Source: Rhizobiaceae bacterium
GTDB lineage: Bacteria; Pseudomonadota; Alphaproteobacteria; Rhizobiales; Rhizobiaceae
Direction of reading: 5' to 3'
Length of the DNA stretch: 49,703 bases
Assembly: GCA_028281105.1 (NCBI GenBank)
Contig: JANQKQ010000014.1
Location: 1 to 49,703 of the forward strand
Under the pieces are notes generated by a model that saw only the letters and a program-made list of their open reading frames with translations, was not told where the DNA came from and searched no databases. The position numbers and the translations under genes were made by a program. Below are positions 1 through 7,733 of the stretch, one piece after another (position 1 is the first letter of the stretch; each line of letters opens with the position of its first letter).

Positions 1-576
1 TACAAGAATCCGACCGATGAGGGTCTGTTTGCCTACTATGCCACGTTGATCGACAAGGTGGCGAGCGACCGGCTGCGCATCTACCTCTATCACATCCCCC
101 AGGTGGCCGGCGTCGGCGTGCCGGTCGATGTCGCGGCCCGGTTGCGCCGCGAATTCCCTCAAACGGTCGTGGGCATCAAAGACAGTTCCGGCGACTGGGA
201 CAACACAAGCCGGCTGCTGGAGATCGATGGCCTGGTGGTCTATCCCGGCTCGGAGCTGCCCGTGATCGAGGCGATGGAGAAGGGTGCGCCGGGCTGCATC
301 ACCGCTACCGCCAATCTCAACGCGGGGCCGATCGCCGAGGTGATCAAGCTGATGGGCGATGCAGACCGTCAGGCGGCCCAGACCCGGCTGGAGCAGCCTA
401 AAGCCGTGCGTCAGATACTCAAGCAGTACATCACCATCCCGGCACAGAAGCGCTGGCTGGCGATCACCACCGGCGAGGAACGCTGGGCGAACGTGCGTCC
501 TCCCCTGATGCCAATGTCGCAGGAGGACGGGCGCAAACTCGCCGACCGCCTACGCGAAGAAGGTGGGCTAGGCTAA
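1..576 (+). CDS. DapA/NAL-superfamily aldolase, 3' part only
   Basis: The reading frame is open from the first base, so the 5' end lies outside the window; 191 C-terminal residues are visible. The Schiff-base lysine motif GIKDSSGDW (Lys60 of the visible part) and the proton-shuttle tyrosine motif YHIP (Tyr30) are those of the class I aldolase family that contains dihydrodipicolinate synthase and N-acetylneuraminate lyase. In authentic DapA the tyrosine is followed five residues later by an arginine that binds the substrate carboxylate (Arg138 in E. coli). Here that place is Val35, in YHIPQVAG. I therefore infer a related 2-oxo-acid aldolase or dehydratase rather than the lysine-pathway enzyme. 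It converges on nnrD, with four bases between the stop codons. Family assignment is firm; substrate is unknown. Confidence 0.85.
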   Translation, partial: YKNPTDEGLFAYYATLIDKVASDRLRIYLYHIPQVAGVGVPVDVAARLRREFPQTVVGIKDSSGDWDNTSRLLEIDGLVVYPGSELPVIEAMEKGAPGCITATANLNAGPIAEVIKLMGDADRQAAQTRLEQPKAVRQILKQYITIPAQKRWLAITTGEERWANVRPPLMPMSQEDGRKLADRLREEGGLG

Positions 577-580
577 GCGT

Positions 581-1438
581 CTATTGTTCGATCAGTCGGT
601 GTCGCCGAAGGAAATCGCGCAGCACCGTGCGCAAGCCTTCGTCCAGGTCCTCGGCGATCATGCCCGGTCCGGCGGCTTGTCCCGCCTGGCCATGCAGCCA
701 AACGCCTGCGCAGGCCGCCTCGAACGCCGGCATGCCCTGACCCAGCAGGCCGCCGATCGCGCCGGCCAGCACATCGCCCGATCCGGCGGTCGCCAGCCAT
801 GGCGGCGCGTCGCGGTTGGCGACGACTTGCCCGTTTCCGGCTGCGACCATCGTGTGAGCACCCTTCAACACCACGACCGCGCCGCTTCGTTGCGCGGCCT
901 TCAACGCCATTTCGTCGCGGGTTCCGTCCGCGCCGAACAAGCGCTGGAACTCGCCCATATGCGGCGTCAGCACCACCGATCCGGCGCACCGGCGGATCAG
1001 CTCGAACAGACTAGCGGGCTGCTGGGCAAAACTGGTCAGCGCGTCGGCGTCGAGAACCACGTTCCTGCCGCTGGTCAGCGCGGCCTCCACCCATGCGACT
1101 GTCTCCACCGACACGCCCAGGCCGGGGCCAAGCACCACCGCGGTGATGCGCGTATCGGCAAGCAGCTTCTCCAACTCGGCCGGCCCGTCGACCCGGCGCA
1201 GCATGACCGCAGTAAGATGCGCCGCGTTGACCAGCATGGCCGATCCCGGACTCAGTAGGGTGACCAGGCCGGATCCGATGCGCAGCGCGCTGTGCGCCGC
1301 CAGCCGCGCCGCGCCGGTTGCGCTGACCGGACCGGACAGCACCACGGCATGTCCGCGATCGTATTTGTGGCCGGTTTTGTTTAGGACCGGGAAGCGCTCA
1401 CGCCACAGCGCGGGCCCGTTTTCCATCGGTTCGCTCAT
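581..1438 (-). CDS. nnrD: ADP/ATP-dependent NAD(P)H-hydrate dehydratase, stand-alone
   Basis: This 285-residue protein belongs to the ribokinase-like NnrD/CARKD family, which uses a nucleotide triphosphate or diphosphate to dehydrate S-NAD(P)HX back to NAD(P)H. Family motifs are a glycine-rich segment (GLVTLLSPGSA, about residue 57), VVLGPGLG (101-108), VVLDADAL (127-134), LTPHMGEF (157-164) and the nucleotide/catalytic loop TAGSGDVLAG (Asp222). Many bacterial Nnr proteins are fusions with an N-terminal NnrE epimerase domain of about 200 residues; that domain is absent. The frame extends upstream into mnmA, but the ATG at 1438 gives the family-like N-terminus MSEPMENGPALW. It lies 31 bp downstream of the mnmA stop, so the two are probably cotranscribed. 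Confidence 0.88.
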   Translation of the reverse strand: MSEPMENGPALWRERFPVLNKTGHKYDRGHAVVLSGPVSATGAARLAAHSALRIGSGLVTLLSPGSAMLVNAAHLTAVMLRRVDGPAELEKLLADTRITAVVLGPGLGVSVETVAWVEAALTSGRNVVLDADALTSFAQQPASLFELIRRCAGSVVLTPHMGEFQRLFGADGTRDEMALKAAQRSGAVVVLKGAHTMVAAGNGQVVANRDAPPWLATAGSGDVLAGAIGGLLGQGMPAFEAACAGVWLHGQAGQAAGPGMIAEDLDEGLRTVLRDFLRRHRLIEQ

Positions 1439-1469
1439 CGGCCAAAACGACGGTTTGGCGATCGCCGGA

Positions 1470-2714
1470 TCATGACGCGATGCTGTCGACCGACGACTTT
1501 GCCGGTTGCCCCTTGCCTGCTGCCAGCACCGCATCCAGGCGGGCCTGGTGTTCGCCGCTGCGCTCGGTCGTCGCGATAAAGCCGCCGCCCAGCACGCGCG
1601 CGTCCCCCGCCGCGCTGTCATAAACCACGCAGGCCTGGCCTGGCGCTACGCCGTCCTCGCCGTTAACGAGGTCGACGACGGCCCGTCCGCTCCGCCAGGC
1701 GATGCGCGCCGCGGCCGGTGGCCGGGTCGAGCGCACTTTGACGAACACCGGCAGGCCGTCGCCGGGTAGCTCATCGATGGCGCCATCACCCAGCCAGTTG
1801 ACATCGCGCAGCACCAGTCGCTCGGTGGCCAGCGCCTCGCGCGGGCCGACGATCACGCGGCGGGTGTCGCGATCGATCGCCACGACATAGATGGGTTCTC
1901 CCGCCGCGACGCCGATGCCCCGGCGCTGGCCGATGGTGAAGCCGATGATGCCGTCATGGCGCCCGAGCACGCGCCCGTCCACATGGACGATGTCTCCCGG
2001 CTCGGATGCATGCGGGTGCAGTTTCGCGATGATGTCGGAATACCGGCCGCGCGGAACGAAGCAGATATCCTGGCTGTCGGACTTCTCCGCCACGGCCAGA
2101 CCGAGCTCGCGTGCGATCTGCCTTGTCTGCGCTTTCGTAAGGTCCCCAAGCGGAAAGCGTAGATAGTCAAGCTGCTCCTGGGTGGTCGCGAACAGGAAAT
2201 AACTCTGGTCGCGATCCTCATCGACCGGCCGATACATGGCCCGGCGCCCATCCGCCCCATCGATCGGGCGCGAGCGGATATAGTGGCCGGTTGCAAGGGC
2301 CGCCGCACCTAGATCCTTGGCGGTGGACAGAAGATCGGCGAACTTGACGGTCTGATTGCAGGTGACGCACGGGATCGGCGTCTCCCCGGCGATATAGCTG
2401 CTGGCGAACGGCTCGATCACCTGGTCGCGGAAGCGGGCCTCGTAGTCGAGCACATAGTGGGCGATCCCCAGTTTCTCGGCCACGCGGCGTGCATCGTGAA
2501 TATCCTGGCCGGCACAGCATGCGCCCTTGCGGTGAGTGGCCTCGCCGTGATCGTAGAGCTGCAGCGTCATGCCGATGACGTCGTAGCCGGCGCGTTTGAG
2601 CAGCGCGGCGGTGACCGAGGAATCGACCCCTCCCGACATCGCGACCACGATTCGGGTATCCCCGGGCCGGCCCGGCAGATCGAGTGAGTTGAGCATCTCA
2701 AATATCCAGATCAT
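1470..2714 (-). CDS. mnmA: tRNA-specific 2-thiouridylase MnmA
   Basis: MnmA activates U34 of the Lys, Glu and Gln tRNAs with ATP and transfers sulfur to give s2U34, in the cytoplasm. The 414-residue protein has the PP-loop SGGVDSS (27-33). It also has the two catalytic cysteines in their usual settings: Cys119 in the PCVTCN motif and Cys218 in SQDICF. ATGHY (141-145) is also typical. The length is slightly above the family's usual 360-400. The first ATG (2714) is used here; the methionine at 2696 (MLNSLDL) is an equally possible start. The gene is first in a likely mnmA-nnrD unit, and its promoter region is shared with the divergent dehydratase gene. Confidence 0.95.
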   Translation of the reverse strand: MIWIFEMLNSLDLPGRPGDTRIVVAMSGGVDSSVTAALLKRAGYDVIGMTLQLYDHGEATHRKGACCAGQDIHDARRVAEKLGIAHYVLDYEARFRDQVIEPFASSYIAGETPIPCVTCNQTVKFADLLSTAKDLGAAALATGHYIRSRPIDGADGRRAMYRPVDEDRDQSYFLFATTQEQLDYLRFPLGDLTKAQTRQIARELGLAVAEKSDSQDICFVPRGRYSDIIAKLHPHASEPGDIVHVDGRVLGRHDGIIGFTIGQRRGIGVAAGEPIYVVAIDRDTRRVIVGPREALATERLVLRDVNWLGDGAIDELPGDGLPVFVKVRSTRPPAAARIAWRSGRAVVDLVNGEDGVAPGQACVVYDSAAGDARVLGGGFIATTERSGEHQARLDAVLAAGKGQPAKSSVDSIAS

Positions 2715-2749
2715 GTGCCGTTAAAGGCGGCACCGTCTAAAAGCGCCCC

Positions 2750-2777
2750 TATTTAGCGCGGGACCGGAAAAAAGCAA
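2750..2777 (-). promoter_or_regulatory. Candidate sigma-70 promoter for mnmA
   Basis: Read on the minus strand, TTGCTT (2772-2777) and TAAATA (2750-2755) are separated by 16 bp and point at mnmA, about 35 bp ahead of its first ATG. The match is moderate and was found by eye. Confidence 0.4.
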
Positions 2778-2865
2778 ACGACCGGCAATTGTCCGCCCAC
2801 CGCGGTTGCGGTTGTCCGGCCGCTTTGTCACAACTGGTGCCCGTAAACACCGGATACCGCATCTA

Positions 2866-3711
2866 GTGACGAAATACCTTGAAGACTGGATTGGGCGGAC
2901 ACGGCAGGTCACCGAGGTTATCGACCTGGTTCGCACACGCATGATGCACGCCGCAATGGCTGGCAGGCCCGCGGCCCTCGATGGTGAGGAGCCACAGATC
3001 GATGCAGTTCTGCCTCCCGGCTGGCATTGGCTGTGGTTCAACGAGTTTCGTCCGGCGGCCGAGTTGGGCCCCGACGGTCACCCGGCCAGGGGTGATTTTC
3101 TGCCGCCGATCGATTTGCCGCGACGCATGTGGGCCGGCAGCCGGATCACGTTTCACGCGCCGCTGCGCATCGGCGAAGAGGTCTCGCGCACCTCACGGAT
3201 TGCCTCGGTGAAGGAGAAATCCGGCCGTAGCGGGCGGCTTTGCTTCGTCACGGTGGTGCACCGGCTGACGGTCGGGGACACTGCGCGCATCACCGAAGAG
3301 CAGGACCTGGTCTATCGGCAAGCGACCGGCGCCCCCCGGCCGCCGGGCGAACCCGCGCCCGCCGAGGCGATGTCCAGCCACGAAATCACGCCGGACCCCG
3401 TATGGCTGTTTCGTTATTCGGCGCTGACTTCGAACGGTCACCGCATCCACTATGACGCGGACTATGTGCGCGATGTGGAAGGCTATCCGGGCCTCGTCGT
3501 ACACGGGCCGCTGACCGCGACCCTGCTGATGCGGCTTGCCGTCAGCCTCACAAGCGCCGCCCTGACGGAGTTTTCCTTCCGCGCGGTCAGCCCGCTGTTT
3601 GTGACCGAGCCTTTCACCATAGCCGGCGACTTGGACGGCGCCACTGCGCGACTGTGGGCGGTGGGTCCGGACGGTATCCTGGCGATGACCGCGCAGGCCC
3701 GGTTCGCCTGA
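2866..3711 (+). CDS. Hot-dog fold acyl-CoA/ACP dehydratase, HTD2/mesaconyl-CoA-hydratase-like
   Basis: The protein resembles the two-hot-dog MaoC relatives that include mitochondrial HTD2 and bacterial mesaconyl-C4-CoA hydratase. An N-terminal FAS1-like dehydratase half carries the segments LPRRMWAGSRITFHAPL and SGRLCFVTVVH. A C-terminal MaoC-like half carries FRYSALTSNGHRIHYDADYVRDVEGYPGLVVHGP, split here as FRYSALTSNGHRIHYD and GYPGLVVHGP, where the Asp and His of the hydratase active site are expected. With the GTG at 2866 it has 281 residues, close to the family norm. A longer frame opens at 2806 but adds unconserved arginine-rich sequence. It is divergent from mnmA, and no pathway partner lies beside it. 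Fold assignment is firm; substrate is unknown. Confidence 0.8.
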   Translation: MTKYLEDWIGRTRQVTEVIDLVRTRMMHAAMAGRPAALDGEEPQIDAVLPPGWHWLWFNEFRPAAELGPDGHPARGDFLPPIDLPRRMWAGSRITFHAPLRIGEEVSRTSRIASVKEKSGRSGRLCFVTVVHRLTVGDTARITEEQDLVYRQATGAPRPPGEPAPAEAMSSHEITPDPVWLFRYSALTSNGHRIHYDADYVRDVEGYPGLVVHGPLTATLLMRLAVSLTSAALTEFSFRAVSPLFVTEPFTIAGDLDGATARLWAVGPDGILAMTAQARFA

Positions 3712-3721
3712 AACCGGGCCT
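3695..3721 (+). terminator. Hairpin overlapping the dehydratase stop codon
   Basis: A perfect 10-bp stem (AGGCCCGGTT at 3695-3704 with AACCGGGCCT at 3712-3721) encloses a 7-base loop that contains the TGA stop. No clear U-tract follows directly, although the next 20 bases are T-rich. It probably ends or attenuates transcription before sciP. Confidence 0.55.
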
Positions 3722-3760
3722 CATCGGGTCAATATTTCTTACCCAATTGTAACTGCCGGC

Positions 3761-3775
3761 TTAGTCGAATCTTAA
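3761..3775 (+). promoter_or_regulatory. Candidate CtrA box with embedded CcrM (GANTC) site, upstream of sciP
   Basis: TTAG-N7-TTAA (3761-3764 and 3772-3775) matches seven of eight positions of the alphaproteobacterial CtrA consensus TTAA-N7-TTAA. It sits 55 bp before the sciP start. The spacer contains GAATC (3767-3771), a GANTC site for the cell-cycle methylase CcrM. In Caulobacter, sciP is a CtrA-activated gene, so the position makes biological sense. The match is by eye and could be chance. Confidence 0.45.
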
Positions 3776-3830
3776 TGGCTGGCGGCTAGGGTGCGCCAAC
3801 AGGTCAAGGGCGTTGTGTAGAGAGTTGAGT

Positions 3831-4106
3831 ATGACCGATCAGGTGCGACCGCGCGTCAAATATGTCATCGGCCCTGATGGCAGTCCGCTGACATTTGCCG
3901 ATTTGCCCCCGGGCAACACCAGGCGCTGGGTCATCCGCCGCAAGGCGGAAGTGGTGGCTGCCGTACGCGGCGGACTGCTGTCGCTCGAGGAAGCTTGCGA
4001 GCGCTATACGTTGACGGTCGAGGAATTCCTGGGCTGGCAGGCTTCGATCGATGCTCATGGCCTGGCCGGCCTGCGCACCACGCGCATCCAGGAATACCGG
4101 CACTAA
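3831..4106 (+). CDS. sciP: CtrA inhibitor SciP (DUF1153 family)
   Basis: SciP is a small helix-turn-helix protein of alphaproteobacteria. In Caulobacter it binds the master cell-cycle regulator CtrA and blocks CtrA-dependent transcription after division. The 91-residue product has the family pattern throughout: an N-terminal strand (RVKYVIGPDG), the phrase LTFADLPPGNTRRWVIRRKAEVV (seen as LTFADLPPGNT and RRWVIRRKAEVV), and a helix-turn-helix region LSLEEACERY and LTVEEFLGW. The ATG at 3831 gives the usual length; the frame can be extended six codons upstream without family support. The gene is monocistronic-looking, with a candidate CtrA box in front. No ctrA gene is present in the window. 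Confidence 0.9.
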   Translation: MTDQVRPRVKYVIGPDGSPLTFADLPPGNTRRWVIRRKAEVVAAVRGGLLSLEEACERYTLTVEEFLGWQASIDAHGLAGLRTTRIQEYRH

Positions 4107-4212
4107 CGGCGCTTGACGGCGCTCGCGCCAGCGGCAATTCGACGGCTTTCCAATACTGTAAACCGGCGCTAGCATGCCGGCTTTGATTGGCAACTAAGAC
4201 GTTGGCAACGCG

Positions 4213-5391
4213 GTGTCGGCATCGGGCAACAAACTCGTTATCCGCAATATCGGACTGATCCTGTCGGGCAGGCTGGAGGAGCCGCTGTTGGACGGCGACT
4301 GCGTCGTGGCGGTTGACGGCCGGATAACGGCCATCGGCCATGAGCGCGAATTGGACACCGACGGCGCGTCCACCACGGTCGACGCCAACGGCGTTACCCT
4401 GGCGCCGGGCCTCATCGACAGCCACGTGCACCCGGTGATCGGCGACTATACGCCACGCCAGCAGCAGCTTCACTGGATCGATTCCTGCCTGCACGGCGGC
4501 GTGACCGCCATGATCTCGGCGGGCGAGGTGCACATGCCAGGCCGGCCCAGGGACATCGTCGGCCTCAAGGCGTTGGCGATCGCTTCGCAGCGCTGGTACG
4601 AGAATTTCCGCCCTTCCGGCGTGAAAATGCACGCCGGCGCGCCGGTGCTGGAAGAAGGGATGGAGGAGCACGACTTCAAGGAACTGGCCGACGCTGGCGT
4701 GACGCTGCTGGGCGAGGTGGGATTGGGCTCGGTGAAAGCAGGCGAAACCGCGCAGCAGATGGTCAAATGGGCCCGCAAGTACGGCATCCAGTCGACCATC
4801 CACACCGGCGGGCCGTCGATTCCCGGCTCGGGGTTGATCGACAAGGATGTGGTGCTGGAGGCTGATGCCGACATCATCGGCCACATCAACGGCGGCCACA
4901 CCGCACTGCCGGACGATCAGATCACCTGCCTGTGCGAGAACTGCAAGCGCGGCATCGAGATCGTGCACAACGGCAACGAGCGGGCCGGGTTGCTGGCGAT
5001 GCGCACCGCCTTCGAACTGGGTGAGCCCGAGCGCGTCATCCTGGGCACCGATGCGCCGGCCGGTTCAGGCGTACAGCCGCTCGGCATACTGCGAATGATC
5101 GCCATGCTGTCCAGTCTCGGTGATATTCCGCCCGAAACCGTGTTCTGTTTCGCCACCGGGAACACCGCGCGCATTCGCGACCTCGACTGCGGTATCATCG
5201 AGCCGGGACGATCGGCCGATTTCATCCTGATCGACCGCGCGCAGCACGCGCCGGGCAAGACCATGCTAGAGAGCATTCATCAAGGCAATCTGCCCGGGGT
5301 CGGTATGACCATCATCGACGGCACTATACGCTCCACCCGCAGCCGCAACACGCCGCCGGCCACCTCACTGCCGTTCGTCGTCGAAGCCTGA
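4213..5391 (+). CDS. Enamidase-like metal-dependent amidohydrolase
   Basis: The 392-residue protein belongs to the amidohydrolase superfamily and most resembles, from memory, enamidase of Eubacterium barkeri nicotinate fermentation. That enzyme opens the ring of 1,4,5,6-tetrahydro-6-oxonicotinate. Shared features are the N-terminal VIRNIG start, GLIDSHVH (metal ligands His71 and His73), HGGVTAMISAG, LLGEVGLGSVK (Glu168, a likely bridging ligand), IHTGG (His197), HINGGHTAL (His224), LGTDAPAG (Asp280) and a C-terminal SRNTPPA motif. All expected metal ligands are present. The GTG at 4213 is chosen because it places VIRNIG at the usual position; the ribosome site is weak. pncB starts 16 bp after its stop, which suggests an operon touching pyridine or NAD metabolism. 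A related cyclic-amide hydrolase or an unorthodox nicotinamide deamidase cannot be excluded. Confidence 0.8.
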   Translation: MSASGNKLVIRNIGLILSGRLEEPLLDGDCVVAVDGRITAIGHERELDTDGASTTVDANGVTLAPGLIDSHVHPVIGDYTPRQQQLHWIDSCLHGGVTAMISAGEVHMPGRPRDIVGLKALAIASQRWYENFRPSGVKMHAGAPVLEEGMEEHDFKELADAGVTLLGEVGLGSVKAGETAQQMVKWARKYGIQSTIHTGGPSIPGSGLIDKDVVLEADADIIGHINGGHTALPDDQITCLCENCKRGIEIVHNGNERAGLLAMRTAFELGEPERVILGTDAPAGSGVQPLGILRMIAMLSSLGDIPPETVFCFATGNTARIRDLDCGIIEPGRSADFILIDRAQHAPGKTMLESIHQGNLPGVGMTIIDGTIRSTRSRNTPPATSLPFVVEA

Positions 5392-5407
5392 ACAGCACCC
5401 TGCAGCC

Positions 5408-6700
5408 ATGATCGATATCGCAAAACGCGTCTACGACCACACCTGGAAGATCGATCCGGTGGTGCGTTCGCTCATCGACACCGATTTCTACAAGCTGCTG
5501 ATGGCGCAGTCGGTATTCCGCCATGCCCGCGATACGAAGGTGACCTTCTCGCTCATCAACCGCACCCAGACCCTGCCGCTGGCCAAGCTGATCGACGAGG
5601 GCGAGCTGCGCGAGCAGTTGGAGCATATCCGCACGCTGCGCCTTTCGCGCGGCGAAAGCACCTGGATGCGCGGCAACATGTTCTACGGCAAGCGCGCCAT
5701 GTTCCGTCCTGAGTTCATGGAATGGTTCGAGGCCCTGCAACTGCCGGACTTTCACCTGACGCGGCGCGGCGACCAGTTCGAACTGACCTTTGAAGGCTCC
5801 TGGCCCGAGGTGATGATGTGGGAGGTACCCGCGCTTGCCGTACTGATGGAACTGCGCTCGCGCGCGGTGCTGCGCCGGCTGGGCAAGTTCGATCTGCAGA
5901 TTCTCTATGCCCGGGCCATGACCCGCGTATGGGAGAAGATCGGCCGGTTGGGAGAGTTGGACGATCTCTCCGTCGCCGATTTCGGCACCCGCCGCCGGCA
6001 CTCCTTCCTATGGCAGGACTGGTGTGTTCAGGCGATGAAAGAGGGATTGGATCAGCGTTTCACCGGCACCTCTAACTGCCTGATCGCCATGCGCCAGGAG
6101 GTCGAGGCGATCGGCACCAATGCGCATGAGTTGCCGATGGTGTATGCGGCGACCGCCGGCAACGATGAGGAACTCAAGGCCGCGCCCTATCGGGTGCTCG
6201 AAGACTGGCAGAAGGAGCACGACGGCAACCTTCTGATCATCCTGCCCGACACGTTCGGCACCGCTACCTTCCTGGAACGTGCGCCCGATTGGCTCAAACA
6301 CTGGACCGGCATTCGCATCGATTCCGGCGACCCGGCCACCGGTGCCCAGATGGCCATCGACTGGTGGCGCGGCAACGGCGAGGACCCGCGCGAGAAGCTG
6401 GTGATCTTTTCAGACGGACTGGACGTGGACCGGATCGAGACCCTGCATCGGCAGTTCGCCGGCAAGGTCAAAGTCGGCTTCGGCTGGGGTACGCTGCTGA
6501 CCAACGATTTCCGCGGCCTTGCTCCCGACGACCGGCTGGCGCCGTTTTCCCTCGTGTGCAAGGCGGTCGCCGCCAACGGCCGCCCGACGGTCAAGCTCTC
6601 CGACAATCCCAACAAGGCGATGGGACCGAAGGACGAGGTAGCACGCTACAAGCGCATATTCGGCGTCGGCGAGCAGGTCGCGCGTGAGGTGCTGGTGTAA
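5408..6700 (+). CDS. pncB: Nicotinate phosphoribosyltransferase
   Basis: PncB joins nicotinate to PRPP (with ATP hydrolysis) to give nicotinate mononucleotide, the entry step of the Preiss-Handler NAD salvage route. The 430-residue length is normal for the proteobacterial form. Diagnostic segments are SLIDTDFYKLLMAQ near the N-terminus, ADFGTRRRHSF around residue 195, TGIRIDSGDP in the phosphate-binding barrel, FGWGTLLTND, and the C-terminal VKLSDNPNKAMGP. The ATG at 5408 follows the amidohydrolase stop by 16 bp, so the two genes are probably cotranscribed. A strong hairpin follows 35 bp after the stop. Confidence 0.95.
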   Translation: MIDIAKRVYDHTWKIDPVVRSLIDTDFYKLLMAQSVFRHARDTKVTFSLINRTQTLPLAKLIDEGELREQLEHIRTLRLSRGESTWMRGNMFYGKRAMFRPEFMEWFEALQLPDFHLTRRGDQFELTFEGSWPEVMMWEVPALAVLMELRSRAVLRRLGKFDLQILYARAMTRVWEKIGRLGELDDLSVADFGTRRRHSFLWQDWCVQAMKEGLDQRFTGTSNCLIAMRQEVEAIGTNAHELPMVYAATAGNDEELKAAPYRVLEDWQKEHDGNLLIILPDTFGTATFLERAPDWLKHWTGIRIDSGDPATGAQMAIDWWRGNGEDPREKLVIFSDGLDVDRIETLHRQFAGKVKVGFGWGTLLTNDFRGLAPDDRLAPFSLVCKAVAANGRPTVKLSDNPNKAMGPKDEVARYKRIFGVGEQVAREVLV

Positions 6701-6735
6701 GCCGCTTGCGGCCCTGCGATCATCTCTCACAAACA

Positions 6736-6767
6736 AATCGGCCCGGACCCCGCGTTCCGGGCCGATT
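6736..6767. terminator. Bidirectional terminator between pncB and carD
   Basis: A perfect 12-bp stem (6736-6747 with 6756-6767, arm AATCGGCCCGGA) with an 8-base loop lies between two convergent genes. T-rich sequence follows on both strands (GTTCTGCTTG on plus, TGTTTGTG on minus), so it can stop both transcripts. Confidence 0.85.
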
Positions 6768-6793
6768 GTTCTGCTTGACGCCGAAAAGTGTGG

Positions 6794-7360
6794 TCAGGCG
6801 GCTTTTTCCTGCGCGTCGGCCTCTTCCGGTTTGGGTCCGCGGCGCGGTCCCTTGGCCAGGTTCTTCTCGATCAGCGCGATCGCCTCGGTGGCGGATATCT
6901 TGTTGACCGACGAGATTTCGCGCGACATGCGGTCGAGCGCTGCTTCGTAAAGCTGGCGTTCGGAATAGGACTGCTCGGGCTGGTTTTCCGAGCGGAACAG
7001 ATCGCGCACCACCTCGGAGATCGAGATCAGGTCGCCGGAGTTGATCTTCGCCTCGTATTCCTGGGCGCGCCGGCTCCACATGGTGCGCTTGACCCGGGCG
7101 CGGCCCTGGACGGTCTTGAGCGCCTTTTCCACCGTCTCCGACTGCGCCAGCTTGCGCATGCCCGCAGCGTCGATCTTGGCGACGGGCACCCGCAGGGTCA
7201 GTTTGTCCTGGGCGAAGTCGATGACGAACAGCTCAAGCGAGTGACCGGCTACTTCCTGCTCTTCAATTGCAGTGATCTGGCCGACGCCGTGTGCCGGGTA
7301 GACGATGAATTCGTTGATTCGGAAACCCCGGCGTTGCATCGGTTTTTTTGCGGTAGCCAT
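6794..7360 (-). CDS. CarD/CdnL-family RNA polymerase-binding transcription regulator
   Basis: The 188-residue protein has an N-terminal CarD/TRCF RNA-polymerase-interaction domain (FIVYPAHGVGQITAIEEQEV, about residues 14-33, followed by the strand LTLRVPVAKI). A helical C-terminal domain with SRRAQEYEAKINSGDLI and the regulator-like ERQLYEAALDRM segment follows. CarD/CdnL proteins bind the RNA polymerase beta subunit and stabilise open promoter complexes, notably at rRNA promoters. The ATG at 7360 is preceded by the purine-rich GGGAGTAACAGC on the minus strand; upstream frame extension is unsupported. It is read from a promoter almost 290 bp upstream and ends in a shared terminator. Confidence 0.92.
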   Translation of the reverse strand: MATAKKPMQRRGFRINEFIVYPAHGVGQITAIEEQEVAGHSLELFVIDFAQDKLTLRVPVAKIDAAGMRKLAQSETVEKALKTVQGRARVKRTMWSRRAQEYEAKINSGDLISISEVVRDLFRSENQPEQSYSERQLYEAALDRMSREISSVNKISATEAIALIEKNLAKGPRRGPKPEEADAQEKAA

Positions 7361-7649
7361 ATGGCTGTTACTCCCTGGATTGCATCTTCCCGCGCTCGGC
7401 CGGCGGGCTTGGTTGAGCGGGCGCCTGTAGACCCAAATAGACCGGCTGCCAGATGGATGGGTCCAGGCAGGCGACATTTATCTGCGATCGGTACGGTTCC
7501 CGGCAGACGTTTACGCCTTCAGGCCATCGCAACTTACCGGCCCTCGGATGCCGGTTTGTCGGAGGTTGCCTGCTTTCGGGAGGTTCCGCTTCACGTCAGG
7601 TTCGTGAACGGATGACCAGTTTGCGAGCCATAAATCGATCGATCCACCC
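7361..7649 (-). other. Long untranslated leader of carD
   Basis: This stretch has no credible gene on either strand. If the candidate promoter just upstream is real, it forms an mRNA leader of about 280 bases. An 11-codon frame starting ATGGCTCGC (minus strand, near 7631) is visible but has no clear ribosome site. I recognise no known riboswitch. Confidence 0.45.
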
Positions 7650-7678
7650 TATATAAGGCAAAAAACGGTAAAAATCAA
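7650..7678 (-). promoter_or_regulatory. Sigma-70 promoter for carD
   Basis: On the minus strand TTGATT (7673-7678) and TATATA (7650-7655) are separated by exactly 17 bp, with an AT-rich spacer. This is one of the better sigma-70 matches in the window. Confidence 0.6.
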
Positions 7679-7733
7679 TGTTTTCTCGCAGTTGCGAAAG
7701 GAGGTCGGGAATGTTTTGCTGCAAAGGTTAACC

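Noticed and set aside
3739-3752. Palindrome TTACCCAATTGTAA upstream of sciP as a second CtrA site
   Set aside because: Its arms are inverted (TTAC and GTAA), whereas the CtrA site needs two direct TTAA half-sites seven bases apart.
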